Positions 8,408-19,125 of a stretch of 64,000 bases of DNA are shown here, one piece after another. Source of the stretch: Streptomyces sp. AM 4-1-1 (lineage in GTDB: Bacteria; Actinomycetota; Actinomycetes; Streptomycetales; Streptomycetaceae); the NCBI RefSeq assembly GCF_029167625.1, contig NZ_CP119145.1, positions 434,001 through 498,000 on the forward strand. Direction: 5' to 3'. The translations under genes and the position numbers were made by a program. A model generated the notes under the pieces. It was not told where the DNA came from and ran no database searches. It was given only the letters and a program-made list of their open reading frames with translations. Every line of letters begins with the position of its first letter. Within the stretch, counting starts at the first letter, position 1.

Positions 8408-11356
8408 ATGCCGCTGCTGGAGCCGAATCCGGAAGCCCTCCGCCCTGGCCTCGCGCGGGCCGCGTCCCACGACCGGGTGCCCGACCGGCAGGCGTCCGGC
8501 ACGCCCGAACCACTGCGCGGCGAGCTGACCGCCCTCCTCGGCCCCTCGAAGGTGCTGTGGAAGGTCTCCGATCTCGTCCGCTACGCCTCCGACGCCAGCC
8601 CGTACCGCTTCCTGCCGCAGGTCGTCGTGGTCCCGGAGGACATCGACGACATCTCGGCGATCCTGTCCTACGCCCACGGCAAGGGGCGCGAGGTCGTCTT
8701 CCGGGCGGCGGGCACCAGTCTGAACGGCCAGGCGCAGGGCGAGGACATCCTCGTCGACGTACGACGCCACTGGACGGGCATCGAGGTCCTGGACGGCGGG
8801 GCACGGGCACGCGTCGCCCCGGGCACGACGGTCATGCGGGCCAACGCCACCCTCGCCCGGTACGGCCGGCTCCTGGGCCCCGACCCGGCCAGCGCGATCG
8901 CCTGCACGGTCGGCGGTGTCGTCGCCAACAACGCCTCGGGGATGACGGCGGGCACCACCCGCAACTCGTACCGGACGGTCTCCTCGCTGACCTTCGTCCT
9001 GCCGACCGGCACCGTCGTCGACACGGGTGACCCGGCCGCCGACGAGCTGCTGCTCGGGGCCGAGCCCCGGCTGTGCGGGGAACTGCTGGCGCTCAAGGCG
9101 GAGATCGAGGCGGACCCGGCGCTCACGGCACGCATCCGCGCGAAGTACGAGATCAAGAACACCAACGGCTACCGGCTCGACGCGTTCCTCGACGGGGCGA
9201 CGCCCGTCGAGATCCTGCGCGGTCTGATGGTCGGCTCCGAGGGCACCTTCGGTTTCATCTCCGAGGTCGTCTTCGACACGCTGCCGCTGGACCGGAAGGT
9301 CTCCACGGCGCTGCTCTTCTTCCCGTCGCTGTCCGCCGCGGCCGCCGCCGTGCCGCGCTTCAACGAGGCGGGCGCGGTGGCCGTCGAGGTGATGGACGGC
9401 AACACACTGCGCGCCTCGGTGAGCGTCCAGGGCGTCCCCTCGGACTGGGCGGCGCTGCCCAAGGGAGCCGCCGCGCTCCTGGTCGAGTTCCGCGCCCCCG
9501 ACGAGGAGCGCAGACAGGAGTACGAGCGCGCGGCGGCCGAGGTCGTCCGAGGGCTCGAACTCGTCAGGCCGGTCCCCTCCGTCACCAACGCGTTCACCCG
9601 CGACGCCGGGACGATCTCCGGGTACTGGAAGGCCCGCAAGGCGTTCGTCACCGCGGTCGGCGGCTCCCGTCCGTCCGGTACGACGCTGATCACCGAGGAC
9701 TTCGCCGTTCCGCCCTCGCGGCTGGCCGAGGCGTGTGAGGCCCTGCTCGAACTCCAGTCGCGGCACGGCTTCGACGCGGCCGTCGCGGGCCACGCGGCGC
9801 ACGGCAATCTGCACTTCCTGCTGGCCTTCGACGCGGCGAAGCCGTCGGACGTCGACCGCTACGCCGCGTTCATGGACGAGTTCTGCGCGCTCGTCGTCGA
9901 CCGCTTCGACGGTTCGCTGAAGGCGGAGCACGCGACCGGCCGCAACATCGCTCCCTTCCTGGAGCTGGAGTGGGGGCCCAGGGCGACGGAGCTCATGTGG
10001 CGTACGAAGCAGATCATCGACCCCGACGGGGTGCTGGCGCCGCGGATCGTCCTGGACCGCGACCCGAAGGCCCATCTGCGCGGCCTGAAGACGATCCCGA
10101 AGGTCGAGCCGGTGGCCGACCCGTGCATCGAGTGCGGCTTCTGCGAACCGACCTGCCCCAGCGAGGACCTGACGACCACGCCCCGTCAGCGCATCGTGCT
10201 GCGGCGCGAGATGATGCGCCAGGAGGACGGTTCACCGGTCGAGTCGAGCCTGCTCGACGCCTACGGCTACGACGCGGTCGACACCTGCGCGGGCGACTCC
10301 ACCTGCAAGCTCGCCTGCCCGGTCGGGATCGACACCGGGGCGATGATGAAGGACTTCCGCCACCACCGGCACTCGCCGCGCGAGGAGCGGATCGCGGCGC
10401 TCACCGCGAAGCACTTCAGGGCGGTCGAGGCGTCGGCCCGTCTCGCGGTCGCCGCCGCCGACCGGATCGGTGACCGGATCGGCGACGGGTTCCTGGAATC
10501 CGTCACCCGGCTGGCCCGCAGGGCCGTACGCCCCGACCTGGTGCCCGAATGGCTGCCCGAGATCCCCGGGGCCGCGGCACGGAAGCTGCCCCGCACCTCC
10601 CGTGCCGGGGCGAGCGCCGTCTACTACCCGGCGTGCGTCAACCGCATCTTCGCGGGACCCGAGGGCCGCCGCGAGCCGTCACTCGCGCAGGCCCTGGTCG
10701 CCGTCTCCCGGCGGGCCGGCAGGCCGGTGTGGATTCCCGAGGACGTCGCGGGCACCTGCTGCTCGACGATCTGGCACTCCAAGGGATACGACGAGGCCAA
10801 CACGGTGATGGCCAACCGCATCGTGGAGGCTGCCTGGGGCTGGACGGCGGGCGGCGCGCTGCCCCTGGTCGTCGACGCCTCCTCGTGCACCCTGGGCATC
10901 GCCCATGAGGTGGTGCCGTACCTCACCGACGACAATCGCGCACTGCACCGCGAGCTGACCGTCGTCGACTCGCTCGTCTGGGCGGCCGACGAACTCCTCC
11001 CCCACCTCACCGTGCTCCACAGAACCGGTTCCGCGGTGGTGCACCCGACGTGTTCCATGCAGCACCTGGGCGACGAGGCGCAGTTGCGCACCCTGGCCGA
11101 GGCCTGCGCGGACGAGGTCGTCGTACCGGACGACGCGGGCTGCTGCGCCTTCGCGGGTGACCGCGGCATGCTGCACAAGGAGTTGACGGACTCGGCGACG
11201 TCCAAGGAGGCCGCCGAGGTCAACTCCCGCGAGTACGACGCGTATCTGTCCGCGAACCGGATGTGTGAGATCGGCATGGACCGGGCGACGGGCCGGCGCT
11301 ACCACTCCGTCCTGATGGAACTGGAACGCGCGACCCGGCCGACGGGCCGCCCCTGA
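8408..11356 (+). CDS. FAD-linked oxidase with iron-sulfur and CCG domains (D-lactate dehydrogenase-like)
   Basis: A 982-residue fusion enzyme. The first about 550 residues are a vanillyl-alcohol-oxidase-type FAD domain (PCMH fold, with PDPASAIACTVGGVVANNAS binding FAD) and its C-terminal cap. Around residues 575-650 come two Cys clusters for 4Fe-4S centres (CIECGFCEPTCP and CAGDSTCKLACPVG). The last about 300 residues hold CCG-type cysteine motifs (CCSTIWHSKG, CSMQH, CCAFAGDRG) as in LldE/GlpC. This layout is that of quinone-linked D-lactate or D-2-hydroxyacid dehydrogenases, which pass electrons from FAD through Fe-S centres to the membrane. The ATG at 8408 follows GAGGGG at a good distance; an upstream in-frame ATG at 8363 lacks support. 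Confidence 0.85.
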   Translation: MPLLEPNPEALRPGLARAASHDRVPDRQASGTPEPLRGELTALLGPSKVLWKVSDLVRYASDASPYRFLPQVVVVPEDIDDISAILSYAHGKGREVVFRAAGTSLNGQAQGEDILVDVRRHWTGIEVLDGGARARVAPGTTVMRANATLARYGRLLGPDPASAIACTVGGVVANNASGMTAGTTRNSYRTVSSLTFVLPTGTVVDTGDPAADELLLGAEPRLCGELLALKAEIEADPALTARIRAKYEIKNTNGYRLDAFLDGATPVEILRGLMVGSEGTFGFISEVVFDTLPLDRKVSTALLFFPSLSAAAAAVPRFNEAGAVAVEVMDGNTLRASVSVQGVPSDWAALPKGAAALLVEFRAPDEERRQEYERAAAEVVRGLELVRPVPSVTNAFTRDAGTISGYWKARKAFVTAVGGSRPSGTTLITEDFAVPPSRLAEACEALLELQSRHGFDAAVAGHAAHGNLHFLLAFDAAKPSDVDRYAAFMDEFCALVVDRFDGSLKAEHATGRNIAPFLELEWGPRATELMWRTKQIIDPDGVLAPRIVLDRDPKAHLRGLKTIPKVEPVADPCIECGFCEPTCPSEDLTTTPRQRIVLRREMMRQEDGSPVESSLLDAYGYDAVDTCAGDSTCKLACPVGIDTGAMMKDFRHHRHSPREERIAALTAKHFRAVEASARLAVAAADRIGDRIGDGFLESVTRLARRAVRPDLVPEWLPEIPGAAARKLPRTSRAGASAVYYPACVNRIFAGPEGRREPSLAQALVAVSRRAGRPVWIPEDVAGTCCSTIWHSKGYDEANTVMANRIVEAAWGWTAGGALPLVVDASSCTLGIAHEVVPYLTDDNRALHRELTVVDSLVWAADELLPHLTVLHRTGSAVVHPTCSMQHLGDEAQLRTLAEACADEVVVPDDAGCCAFAGDRGMLHKELTDSATSKEAAEVNSREYDAYLSANRMCEIGMDRATGRRYHSVLMELERATRPTGRP

Positions 11357-11363
11357 CCCCGCC

Positions 11364-11400
11364 CCGGACAGAGCGGAGCGGCCCCCTCCGCGCTGTCCGG
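11364..11400 (+). terminator. Strong hairpin after the FAD/Fe-S oxidase gene
   Basis: Fifteen-base arms (CCGGACAGAGCGGAG and its near-complement, one mismatch) with a 7-base loop start 8 bases after the stop codon. It is a likely rho-independent-type terminator isolating the next ABC operon. Confidence 0.65.
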
Positions 11401-11569
11401 TGCCGGCCGGCCGGCGGCCTCGGCCCGTAAAACCGATTGCTCCGACCGGTGTCCCCGGGTGAACCTTGCACGGCTCGGGTCACCGCCATGACCGGCCGAC
11501 CGGGTCCCGGCGAGCCGCGACGAGCCACTCGTCCGCCGGACCGACCGATCCACCGAACCATGGGGCGTC

Positions 11570-13462
11570 ATGCAGATTCGCGATCTTCCGTTCCCCGATC
11601 CCGGCGATCCCGATGTCCGTTCCGGCCCACGCTTCCTGCTCTGGCTCGGGCGCGGCCAGCTCGGCGGCCAGCTCAAGGCCCTCGGCTGGGGACTGCTCCA
11701 ACAGTGCACCCTCGCCGGATTCCCGCTCGGCGTCGGGCTCGGCGTGCAGGCCGTCGTGGAGCGCTCCGGCAGCCGGCTGGCACTGGCCGGCGGACTGATC
11801 CTGGTCCTCGGCGCGCTGATGGCGGTGGGCGACACCATGCTGCACCGCGCGGCCATCACCAACTGGATCACCGCCGCCGCCCGGGTCCAGCAGCTGCTGG
11901 TCCGCCGGACCGCCGAACTGGGCGCCGCGCTGACCCGCCGGGTCGCGGCGGGTGAGGTGGTGGCGGTGTCGACCGGTGACGTCGAGAAGATCGGCTGGTT
12001 CGTGGAGGCGCTGTCGCGTTTCGCCGCCGCGGCAGCGGCCCTCCTGCTGACCTGTGTCGGTCTCATCCTCTATCTGCCCTCGCTGGGGTTGCTCGTGGCG
12101 CTCGCGGTACCGGTCCTGGCACTGGCCGTACTGCCCCTGCTGCCCCCGGCCACCCGGCGCGCCGACCTCCAGCGCGAGAAGGCGGGCCGGGCGACCGAGC
12201 TGGCGTCGGACACCGTCGCCGGACTGCGGGTGCTGCGCGGCATCGGCGGGGAGGAACTGTTCCTCGGCCGCTACCGGCGCGCCTCCCAGGAAGTACGCCG
12301 GGCCGCCGTGCGCAGCGCCCGGATGTGGGCGCTGATCTCGGCGGTCCAGGTGCTGCTGCCGGGGCTGCTGCTCATCGCGCTCGTCTGGTACGGGACGGTG
12401 CTCGCCCGCGACGGCCGGATCGAGGTCGGCCAGCTGGTCACGGTCTACAGCGCGGCGACGCTGATGCTGTTCCCGCTGCGGCACTTCGAGGAGATCGCCA
12501 TGGCGTACTCCTTCTCCCGGCCCTCCGCGCAACGCGCGGTCCGGGTGCTCTCGCTGCGCCGCGCCGCGGGCCCGTCCACCGTCGACGCCGCGCCGACCGG
12601 GGATCTGTACGACCCGGTGACCGGGCTGCTGGCGCCGGCGGGACTGTTCACCGCGGTGGTCTGCGGCGATCCGGACGCGGCGGGCCGGCTGGCCGAACGG
12701 CTCGGCGGACACGCCCAGGACGAGGAGACCGACCGCACCGGACCGGACCGGGACGGTCCCGGGGACCGGCCGCCGGGCACCCCGTCCGTGCTGCTCGGCG
12801 GCGTACCGCTGGACGAGCTGCCGCTGGACTCGGCCCGGACCTCGGTCCTGGTCCAGGACAAGGACCCGGTGCTGCTCTCCGGAACGCTGCGGGAACTGCT
12901 CGACGTACCGGCGTCCGGTCTCGTCGACGCCGGCGCGGCGCTGGACGCGGCCCAGTGCGGGGACGTGCTGGACGCGCTGGCGCAGACGTCCACGCACCGG
13001 GACGGCGACCCGATGGAGACCCGGATCACCGAACGCGGCCGGTCGCTCTCGGGCGGCCAGCGACAGCGGCTCGCACTGGCCCGATCGCTGGTGACCGACC
13101 CGGGGGTGCTGGTCCTGGACGAGCCGACGTCCGCCGTCGACTCGCACACCGAGGCCCGGGTCGCCGCAGGGGTCAAGGGGCTGCGTGAGGGCCGTACGAC
13201 GGTGGCGTTCGCCTCGTCACCGCTGCTGCTGGACCTCGCGGACCGGGTGGTCCTGGTCCATCAGGACACCGTGGCCGCCGTCGGTACGCACCGCGAACTG
13301 CTGCGCACCGAACCGCGCTACCGGGCGGTCGTCACCCGTGACACCGAGGACCCGCCCATGGCCCCGCCCTCGTTCACCGCCCCGCACGCCCCGGACGGTG
13401 CGCACCCCACGCACACCACGCACACGGTCGGGAAGACCGCGGAGATCGAGGAGAGGGCATGA
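11570..13462 (+). CDS. ABC exporter subunit with degenerate ATP site (NBD1)
   Basis: A 630-residue membrane-ATPase protein: six membrane helices in residues about 30-300, then an ATPase domain. Walker A is broken ([13 protein letters not shown], so the GK[ST] core is GRL) and the H-loop histidine is replaced (FASSP). The Q-loop (VLVQDKDP), signature SLSGGQRQR and Walker [11 protein letters not shown] are intact. A Pro/His-rich tail of about 40 residues follows. It overlaps the next gene by ATGA, and that partner has the complementary defects, so the two form an asymmetric heterodimeric exporter. The substrate is unknown; the operon does not adjoin the PKS cluster. Confidence 0.88.
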   Translation: MQIRDLPFPDPGDPDVRSGPRFLLWLGRGQLGGQLKALGWGLLQQCTLAGFPLGVGLGVQAVVERSGSRLALAGGLILVLGALMAVGDTMLHRAAITNWITAAARVQQLLVRRTAELGAALTRRVAAGEVVAVSTGDVEKIGWFVEALSRFAAAAAALLLTCVGLILYLPSLGLLVALAVPVLALAVLPLLPPATRRADLQREKAGRATELASDTVAGLRVLRGIGGEELFLGRYRRASQEVRRAAVRSARMWALISAVQVLLPGLLLIALVWYGTVLARDGRIEVGQLVTVYSAATLMLFPLRHFEEIAMAYSFSRPSAQRAVRVLSLRRAAGPSTVDAAPTGDLYDPVTGLLAPAGLFTAVVCGDPDAAGRLAERLGGHAQDEETDRTGPDRDGPGDRPPGTPSVLLGGVPLDELPLDSARTSVLVQDKDPVLLSGTLRELLDVPASGLVDAGAALDAAQCGDVLDALAQTSTHRDGDPMETRITERGRSLSGGQRQRLALARSLVTDPGVLVLDEPTSAVDSHTEARVAAGVKGLREGRTTVAFASSPLLLDLADRVVLVHQDTVAAVGTHRELLRTEPRYRAVVTRDTEDPPMAPPSFTAPHAPDGAHPTHTTHTVGKTAEIEERA

Positions 13463-15240
13463 TCGGCGTCGAGCGACCCGCGTACGACCCCGCCGCCCCG
13501 GAGTCGGCGGCGACCCTGCCGGTGGGCACGTCGGCGACCGTACGGGCCTATGTGCGGGAGCTGGCGAGTCGCCACAGGCGGGCCTTCGCCGTGCTCATCG
13601 GGGCCAACGCCGTCGCGGTGATCGCCTCGATCACCGGCCCCTACCTGCTGGGCGGTCTGATCGAGGACCTGTCGAGCGGAGCCGAGGACCTCCACCTGGA
13701 GCGCACGATCGCGGTCTTCGTGATCGCGCTGGTGATCCAGACGGTGTTCACCCGGACGACACGGCTGCGCGGCGCGATGCTCGGCGAGGAGATGCTGGCC
13801 GATCTGCGCGAGGACTTCCTCGTACGGTCGGTCGGGCTGCCGCCGGGCGTGCTGGAGCGGGCCGGGACGGGTGATCTGCTGTCCCGGATCACCACGGACA
13901 TCGACCGGCTGGCGAACGCCATGCGCGAAGCGGTACCGCAGCTGGCGATCGGGGTGGTGTGGGTGGCCCTGCTGCTCGGCGCGCTCACGGTCACCGCGCC
14001 GCCCCTGGCGCTGTGCGCGCTGATCGCCCTGCCGGTGCTGATCACCGGCTGTCGCTGGTACTTCCGGCGGGCACCGTCCGCGTACCGCTCCGAGGCGGCG
14101 GGTTACGCCGCGGTGACGGCCGTGCTCGCGGAGACGGTGGACGCCGGGCGGACCATGGAGGCACACCGCCTCGGTGCCCGCCGGGTGGCGCTGTCGGACC
14201 GGCGGATCTCGGAGTGGACCGCGTGGGAGAGGTACACGCTCTTCCTGCGGTCCGTCCTCTTCCCGGTCATCAACGCCACCTATGTGACGATTCTCGGCGC
14301 GGTACTGCTGCTGGGCGGCTGGTTCGTGCTGGAGGGGTGGATGTCCGTCGGACAGCTGACGACCGGTGCGCTGCTCTCGCAGATGATGGTCGAACCGATC
14401 GGTCTGATCCTGCGCTGGTACGACGAGCTGCAGATCGCCCAGGTATCACTGGCCCGGCTGGTCGGCGTACGGGAGATCGAACCGGACGCGGGTGATGCCG
14501 AGGTCGGTCCCGACGGGCGGCACGTCCGGGCGGCCGAGGTGCGCTTCGGCTACAGCGAGGGGGTCGACGTGCTGCACCAGGTGTCGCTGGACGTCACTCC
14601 GGGGACCCGGCTGGCGCTGGTCGGCCCGTCCGGTGCGGGAAAGTCGACGCTCGGCCGGCTGCTGGCCGGGATCTACACGCCGCGCTCCGGCGAAGTGACC
14701 CTGGGCGGAGCGGAGTTGTCCCGGATGACGGCCGAGCGGGTGCGTTCGCACGTGGCCCTGGTCAATCAGGAGCACCATGTCTTCGTGGGGTCACTGCGCG
14801 ACAATCTGCTGCTGGCCAGGACCGGCGCCGATGACGCGGAGCTGTGGGCGTCGCTCGCCGCGGTCGACGCGGACGGCTGGGCGAAGGCCCTGGACGACGG
14901 ACTGGACACGGAGGTCGGTTCGGGCGGCCGGGGCCTGACCCCGGCCCAGGCTCAGCAGGTGGCGCTGGCCAGGCTGGTGCTCGCGGACCCGCACACGCTG
15001 GTGCTGGACGAGGCGACCTCGCTGCTGGACCCCCGCGCGGCCCGGCATCTGGAGCGGTCACTGGCCCGGGTGCTCGACGGCCGCACGGTGGTGGCCATCG
15101 CGCACCGGCTGCACACCGCGCACGACGCGGACGTGATCGCGGTGGTCGAGCGGGGCCGGATCAGCGAGCTGGGCAGCCACGACGAACTGGTGGCGGCGGA
15201 CGGCGCGTACGCGGCGCTGTGGCGGTCCTGGCACGGCTGA
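13459..15240 (+). CDS. ABC exporter subunit with intact Walker A and degenerate signature (NBD2)
   Basis: A 593-residue partner of the preceding subunit, translated from an overlapping ATGA. Six membrane helices occupy residues about 35-310. The ATPase has a good Walker A (GPSGAGKST), Q-loop (VNQEHH), Walker B ([12 protein letters not shown]) and H-loop ([10 protein letters not shown]), but the signature is LTPAQ instead of LSGGQ. In a heterodimer its Walker A faces the partner's intact LSGGQ, giving one working ATP site, while the second site pairs two degenerate halves. This asymmetry is well known in heterodimeric exporters. The stop is at 15240; the 223 bases to the next gene hold only weak hairpins. 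Confidence 0.88.
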   Translation: MIGVERPAYDPAAPESAATLPVGTSATVRAYVRELASRHRRAFAVLIGANAVAVIASITGPYLLGGLIEDLSSGAEDLHLERTIAVFVIALVIQTVFTRTTRLRGAMLGEEMLADLREDFLVRSVGLPPGVLERAGTGDLLSRITTDIDRLANAMREAVPQLAIGVVWVALLLGALTVTAPPLALCALIALPVLITGCRWYFRRAPSAYRSEAAGYAAVTAVLAETVDAGRTMEAHRLGARRVALSDRRISEWTAWERYTLFLRSVLFPVINATYVTILGAVLLLGGWFVLEGWMSVGQLTTGALLSQMMVEPIGLILRWYDELQIAQVSLARLVGVREIEPDAGDAEVGPDGRHVRAAEVRFGYSEGVDVLHQVSLDVTPGTRLALVGPSGAGKSTLGRLLAGIYTPRSGEVTLGGAELSRMTAERVRSHVALVNQEHHVFVGSLRDNLLLARTGADDAELWASLAAVDADGWAKALDDGLDTEVGSGGRGLTPAQAQQVALARLVLADPHTLVLDEATSLLDPRAARHLERSLARVLDGRTVVAIAHRLHTAHDADVIAVVERGRISELGSHDELVAADGAYAALWRSWHG

Positions 15241-15463
15241 GGACCGTCCCGGGCGGCCGTTCCGGCAGCTGCCCGCCGGTCGGATCGTGTCGCCCGCGTC
15301 TGCGTGCTCCTGCTCCCCTGCCCTGAGCCGGGAGCCCGGAGGGCCGGGGCAAAGGAGCCGGACGCCGGGAGTGCGGCGGCCGGACGCGGAGGCACGGGAC
15401 CGGGCGCGCGGGGTGCCGGCCGTCCGGTCCGGGCGCCAGGAGCGGCGGCCGGACGCGGACGGC

Positions 15464-16255
15464 TCAGATGACGTTGAGGGCCGCCGCCGCGCCCACTCCC
15501 CCGAGCACCATGAAGGCCGGCATCAGCACCTTCAGCTCCACCCAGCTCCCGGCACGGAACCGGATCGCCTTGGGCGGTCCGATCGGGTACCACCGCTTGC
15601 GCCCCACCGGGATCGGCCACAGGACCGGGCACCCCGAGACGGTCAGCGCGTCGCCGATGTCGTGGACCAGGGCTCCCAGGACGATCGGCAGCCCCAGCCA
15701 CAGGTACTCCTGGCCGGGCGCGGAGAACAGCCAGTCCGAACCGTTGCCCGGCTTGTCCAGGACCCCCGCCAGAATCCACGCGCTGGTCGCCCCGAGCAGC
15801 CACACCAGCACATCGCTGGACATCCGCGCGGCCCGCCAGAGCAGCCCTTCGACGGCCAGCACCAGATGGACGAAGAGGATGGCGAGGACGGCCCACCGGC
15901 CGCCGGTGATCGCCGCGGCCGACGCCCCGCCGCCGATCAGTACCGCCCAGAGCCAGGTGTGCGTCAGGGTCCGGTGGCCGCCGTTCCTGCGCGGGTCGCC
16001 CTTCATCCGGGTCGCCTGGTAGACGGCGTGCGAGAGCTTGTCGACGATCTCGCACAGCCCCCGGGAGACCGGGCCGAAGGCGCGCGAGATGGTCGCGGAC
16101 CTGTGGTCGAGGTCGGGGGCCAGGGCCGCACCCGCGGTGATCAGCGCCCCTACGGCCAGGACCGGCCACGGCATCGGCCGGTCGGCCGCCGCCGCGGCGG
16201 CGCCCACCCCCAGCCAGGCCGCTGCCCCTGACAGAGAGTGTGCCGGTCCCATCAT
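15464..16255 (-). CDS. YdjM-type membrane-bound metal-dependent hydrolase-like protein
   Basis: A 263-residue membrane protein with several hydrophobic helices. The motif GGHRTLTHTW, an HRxxTH-type pair, together with APDLDH near residue 47 and VHDIGDALT near 200, is characteristic of the YdjM/DUF457 family, called membrane-bound metal-dependent hydrolases although activity is largely unproven. The start is uncertain: ATGs at 16255, 16252 and 16273 and a GTG at 16276 are in frame and no ribosome site is decisive. It diverges from the helicase gene across about 180 bases and converges on the ABC operon. Confidence 0.75.
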   Translation of the reverse strand: MMGPAHSLSGAAAWLGVGAAAAAADRPMPWPVLAVGALITAGAALAPDLDHRSATISRAFGPVSRGLCEIVDKLSHAVYQATRMKGDPRRNGGHRTLTHTWLWAVLIGGGASAAAITGGRWAVLAILFVHLVLAVEGLLWRAARMSSDVLVWLLGATSAWILAGVLDKPGNGSDWLFSAPGQEYLWLGLPIVLGALVHDIGDALTVSGCPVLWPIPVGRKRWYPIGPPKAIRFRAGSWVELKVLMPAFMVLGGVGAAAALNVI

Positions 16256-16437
16256 GGTCGTTCCCGCCCCCATCACCGCTGTGGCGCCGACGCAGCCGCG
16301 AGGGCGTTCCAGGACGTCACGGACGCCGGGCCATCGCGGTTGTCGTACCGCCGAGTTGAGTGGGCAGCGTATCGTCCGTGATCTTCGTCCGGTCGTCCGG
16401 TTCCCTCCTGGGGGCCGAAGGCAGGCAAGATGGGGGG

Positions 16438-18969
16438 GTGACCCTTATCGATCAGCTGCCCCCGACCGACGACCCGGACGCCCTCTTCGAGGCCTTCTCG
16501 TCATGGACCGAGACCCAGGGCATCACCCTCTATCCGGCTCAGGAAGAGGCGCTGATCGAGGTGGTCTCCGGGGCCAACGTGATCCTCTCCACCCCCACCG
16601 GCTCGGGGAAGAGCCTGGTCGCGGCCGGTGCGCACTTCACCGCGCTGGCCCAGGACAAGGTCACCTTCTACACCGCGCCGATCAAGGCGCTGGTCTCGGA
16701 GAAGTTCTTCGACCTGTGCAAGCTCTTCGGCACGGAGAACGTCGGCATGCTCACCGGTGACGCGTCGGTGAACGCCGACGCCCCGGTGATCTGCTGCACC
16801 GCCGAGGTGCTGGCCTCCATCGCGCTGCGTGACGGCAGGTACGCGGACATCGGCCAGGTCGTGATGGACGAGTTCCACTTCTACGCCGAGCCGGACCGTG
16901 GCTGGGCCTGGCAGATCCCGCTGCTGGAACTGCCGCAGGCCCAGTTCGTGCTGATGTCCGCGACGCTCGGTGACGTCTCGATGTTCGAGAAGGACCTGAC
17001 CCGCCGCACCGGCCGCCCCACCTCCGTGGTGCGCTCCGCGACCCGGCCGGTCCCGCTCTCGTACGAGTACCGGCTGACCCCGATCACCGAGACGCTGACC
17101 GAACTCCTCGACACCCGCCAGGCCCCGGTCTACATCGTGCACTTCACGCAGGCCGCGGCCGTGGAGCGGGCCCAGTCGCTGATGAGCATCAACATGTGCA
17201 CCCGGGAGGAGAAGGACCGGATCGCCGATCTGATCGGCGGCTTCCGCTTCACCACGAAGTTCGGCCAGAACCTCTCCCGCTATGTGCGGCACGGCATCGG
17301 GGTGCACCACGCCGGCATGCTCCCGAAGTACCGCCGTCTCGTCGAGAAGCTGGCCCAGGCCGGTCTGCTGAAGGTCATCTGCGGTACGGACACCCTGGGC
17401 GTGGGGGTGAACGTCCCCATCCGCACGGTGCTGTTCACGGCCCTGACCAAGTACGACGGCACCCGGGTCCGCACGCTGCGCGCCCGTGAGTTCCACCAGA
17501 TCGCGGGCCGCGCCGGGCGGGCCGGTTTCGACACGGCGGGCCTGGTCGTCGCCCAGGCGCCCGAGCACGTCATCGAGAACGAGAAGGCGCTCGGCAAGGC
17601 GGGCGACGACCCGAAGAAGCGCCGCAAGGTGGTCCGCAAGAAGGCCCCCGAGGGCTTCGTCGCCTGGTCGGAGACCACCTTCGACAAGCTCATCACCTCC
17701 GACCCCGAGCCGCTGACGTCCCGTTTCCGGGTCACGCACACCATGCTGCTGTCCGTGATCGCCCGGCCGGGCAACGCGTTCGAGGCGATGCGCCACCTGC
17801 TGGAGGACAACCACGAGCCGCGCAAGGCGCAGCTGCGCCACATCCGCCGGGCCATCGCCATCTACCGCTCGCTGCTCGACGGCGGTGTGGTGGAGCGACT
17901 GGCCGAGCCGGACGCCGAAGGCAGGATCGTCCGGCTCACCGTCGATCTCCAGCAGGACTTCGCGCTCAACCAGCCGCTGTCGACGTTCGCGCTGGCCGCG
18001 TTCGAGCTGCTGGACCCCGAGTCCCCCTCGTACGCCCTGGACATGGTGTCCGTGGTGGAGTCGACGCTCGACGACCCCCGGCAGATCCTCGCGGCGCAGC
18101 AGAACAAGGCGCGCGGCGAGGCCATCGGGCAGATGAAGGCGGACGGCGTCGAGTACGAGGAGCGGATGGAACGGCTCCAGGACGTGACGTACCCGAAGCC
18201 GCTGAGCGAGCTCTTGTGGCACGCGTACGACGTGTACCGCAAGAGCCACCCGTGGGTCGGTGACCATCCGGTGTCGCCGAAGACCGTGATCCGGGACATG
18301 TACGAACGGGCCATGACCTTCACGGAGTTCACCTCGAACTACGAGCTGGCCCGGACCGAGGGCATTGTGCTGCGCTACCTCGCGAGCGCGTACAAGGCGC
18401 TGGAGCACACCATTCCGGACGATCTGAAGTCGGAGGACCTGGAGGATCTGATCGCCTGGCTGGGCGAGATGGTGCGTCAGGTGGACTCCAGTCTGCTCGA
18501 CGAGTGGGAACAGCTCGCCAATCCCGAGGTGGAGACCGCCGAGCAGGCGCAGGAGCGGGCCGACGAGGTCAAGCCGGTCACCGCCAACGCGCGGGCCTTC
18601 CGGGTGCTGGTGCGCAACGCGATGTTCCGCCGGGTGGAGCTGGCCGCGCTGGACAAGGTCGGTGCGCTGGGCGAGCTGGACGCCGGGTCCGGCTGGGACG
18701 AGGACGCCTGGGGCGAGGCGATGGACGCGTACTGGGACGAGTACGACGATCTGGGCACCGGGCCCGACGCCCGTGGCCCGAAGCTGCTGAAGATCGACGA
18801 GGACCCGGAGCACGGTCTGTGGCGGGTGCGGCAGACGTTCGCCGATCCCAACGGCGACCACGACTGGGGAATCGGCGCGGAGGTCGATCTGGCGGCCTCC
18901 GACGAGGAGGGCCGGGCGGTCGTGCGGGTCACGTCCGTCGGGCAGCTGTCCGCCGCCGGACAGTCGTGA
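16438..18969 (+). CDS. DEAD/DEAH-box RNA helicase, HelY/Ski2-like
   Basis: An 843-residue superfamily 2 helicase. Motif I is STPTGSGKS, motif Ia YTAPIKALVSEKF, motif II DEFH, motif III LMSATLGD; HHAGMLPKYR and the motif VI region HQIAGRAGRAGFD place it with Ski2/HelY helicases. The C-terminal about 350 residues match the actinobacterial DUF3516-type extension by position and acidic character. It probably unwinds structured RNA in turnover or ribosome metabolism. The GTG at 16438 is chosen because it follows a G-rich ribosome site and starts with the family-like VTLIDQLPPTDDP; the frame is open for 26 further codons upstream. Confidence 0.88.
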   Translation: MTLIDQLPPTDDPDALFEAFSSWTETQGITLYPAQEEALIEVVSGANVILSTPTGSGKSLVAAGAHFTALAQDKVTFYTAPIKALVSEKFFDLCKLFGTENVGMLTGDASVNADAPVICCTAEVLASIALRDGRYADIGQVVMDEFHFYAEPDRGWAWQIPLLELPQAQFVLMSATLGDVSMFEKDLTRRTGRPTSVVRSATRPVPLSYEYRLTPITETLTELLDTRQAPVYIVHFTQAAAVERAQSLMSINMCTREEKDRIADLIGGFRFTTKFGQNLSRYVRHGIGVHHAGMLPKYRRLVEKLAQAGLLKVICGTDTLGVGVNVPIRTVLFTALTKYDGTRVRTLRAREFHQIAGRAGRAGFDTAGLVVAQAPEHVIENEKALGKAGDDPKKRRKVVRKKAPEGFVAWSETTFDKLITSDPEPLTSRFRVTHTMLLSVIARPGNAFEAMRHLLEDNHEPRKAQLRHIRRAIAIYRSLLDGGVVERLAEPDAEGRIVRLTVDLQQDFALNQPLSTFALAAFELLDPESPSYALDMVSVVESTLDDPRQILAAQQNKARGEAIGQMKADGVEYEERMERLQDVTYPKPLSELLWHAYDVYRKSHPWVGDHPVSPKTVIRDMYERAMTFTEFTSNYELARTEGIVLRYLASAYKALEHTIPDDLKSEDLEDLIAWLGEMVRQVDSSLLDEWEQLANPEVETAEQAQERADEVKPVTANARAFRVLVRNAMFRRVELAALDKVGALGELDAGSGWDEDAWGEAMDAYWDEYDDLGTGPDARGPKLLKIDEDPEHGLWRVRQTFADPNGDHDWGIGAEVDLAASDEEGRAVVRVTSVGQLSAAGQS

Positions 18970-19125
18970 ACGGGTCGTCGGACGGCTCATGGCCGCCCGG
19001 CGGGCCGGGCGCCGGACCGTCGGTCCGTGTCGGGTCCGTCGTGTCCCGGCCGGACCGGCGCCCTCGTCCGTACGGTGGTACCGCCCGTACGTACCGCTGA
19101 CACCGCACGCGAAAGGTCCTCGCCC

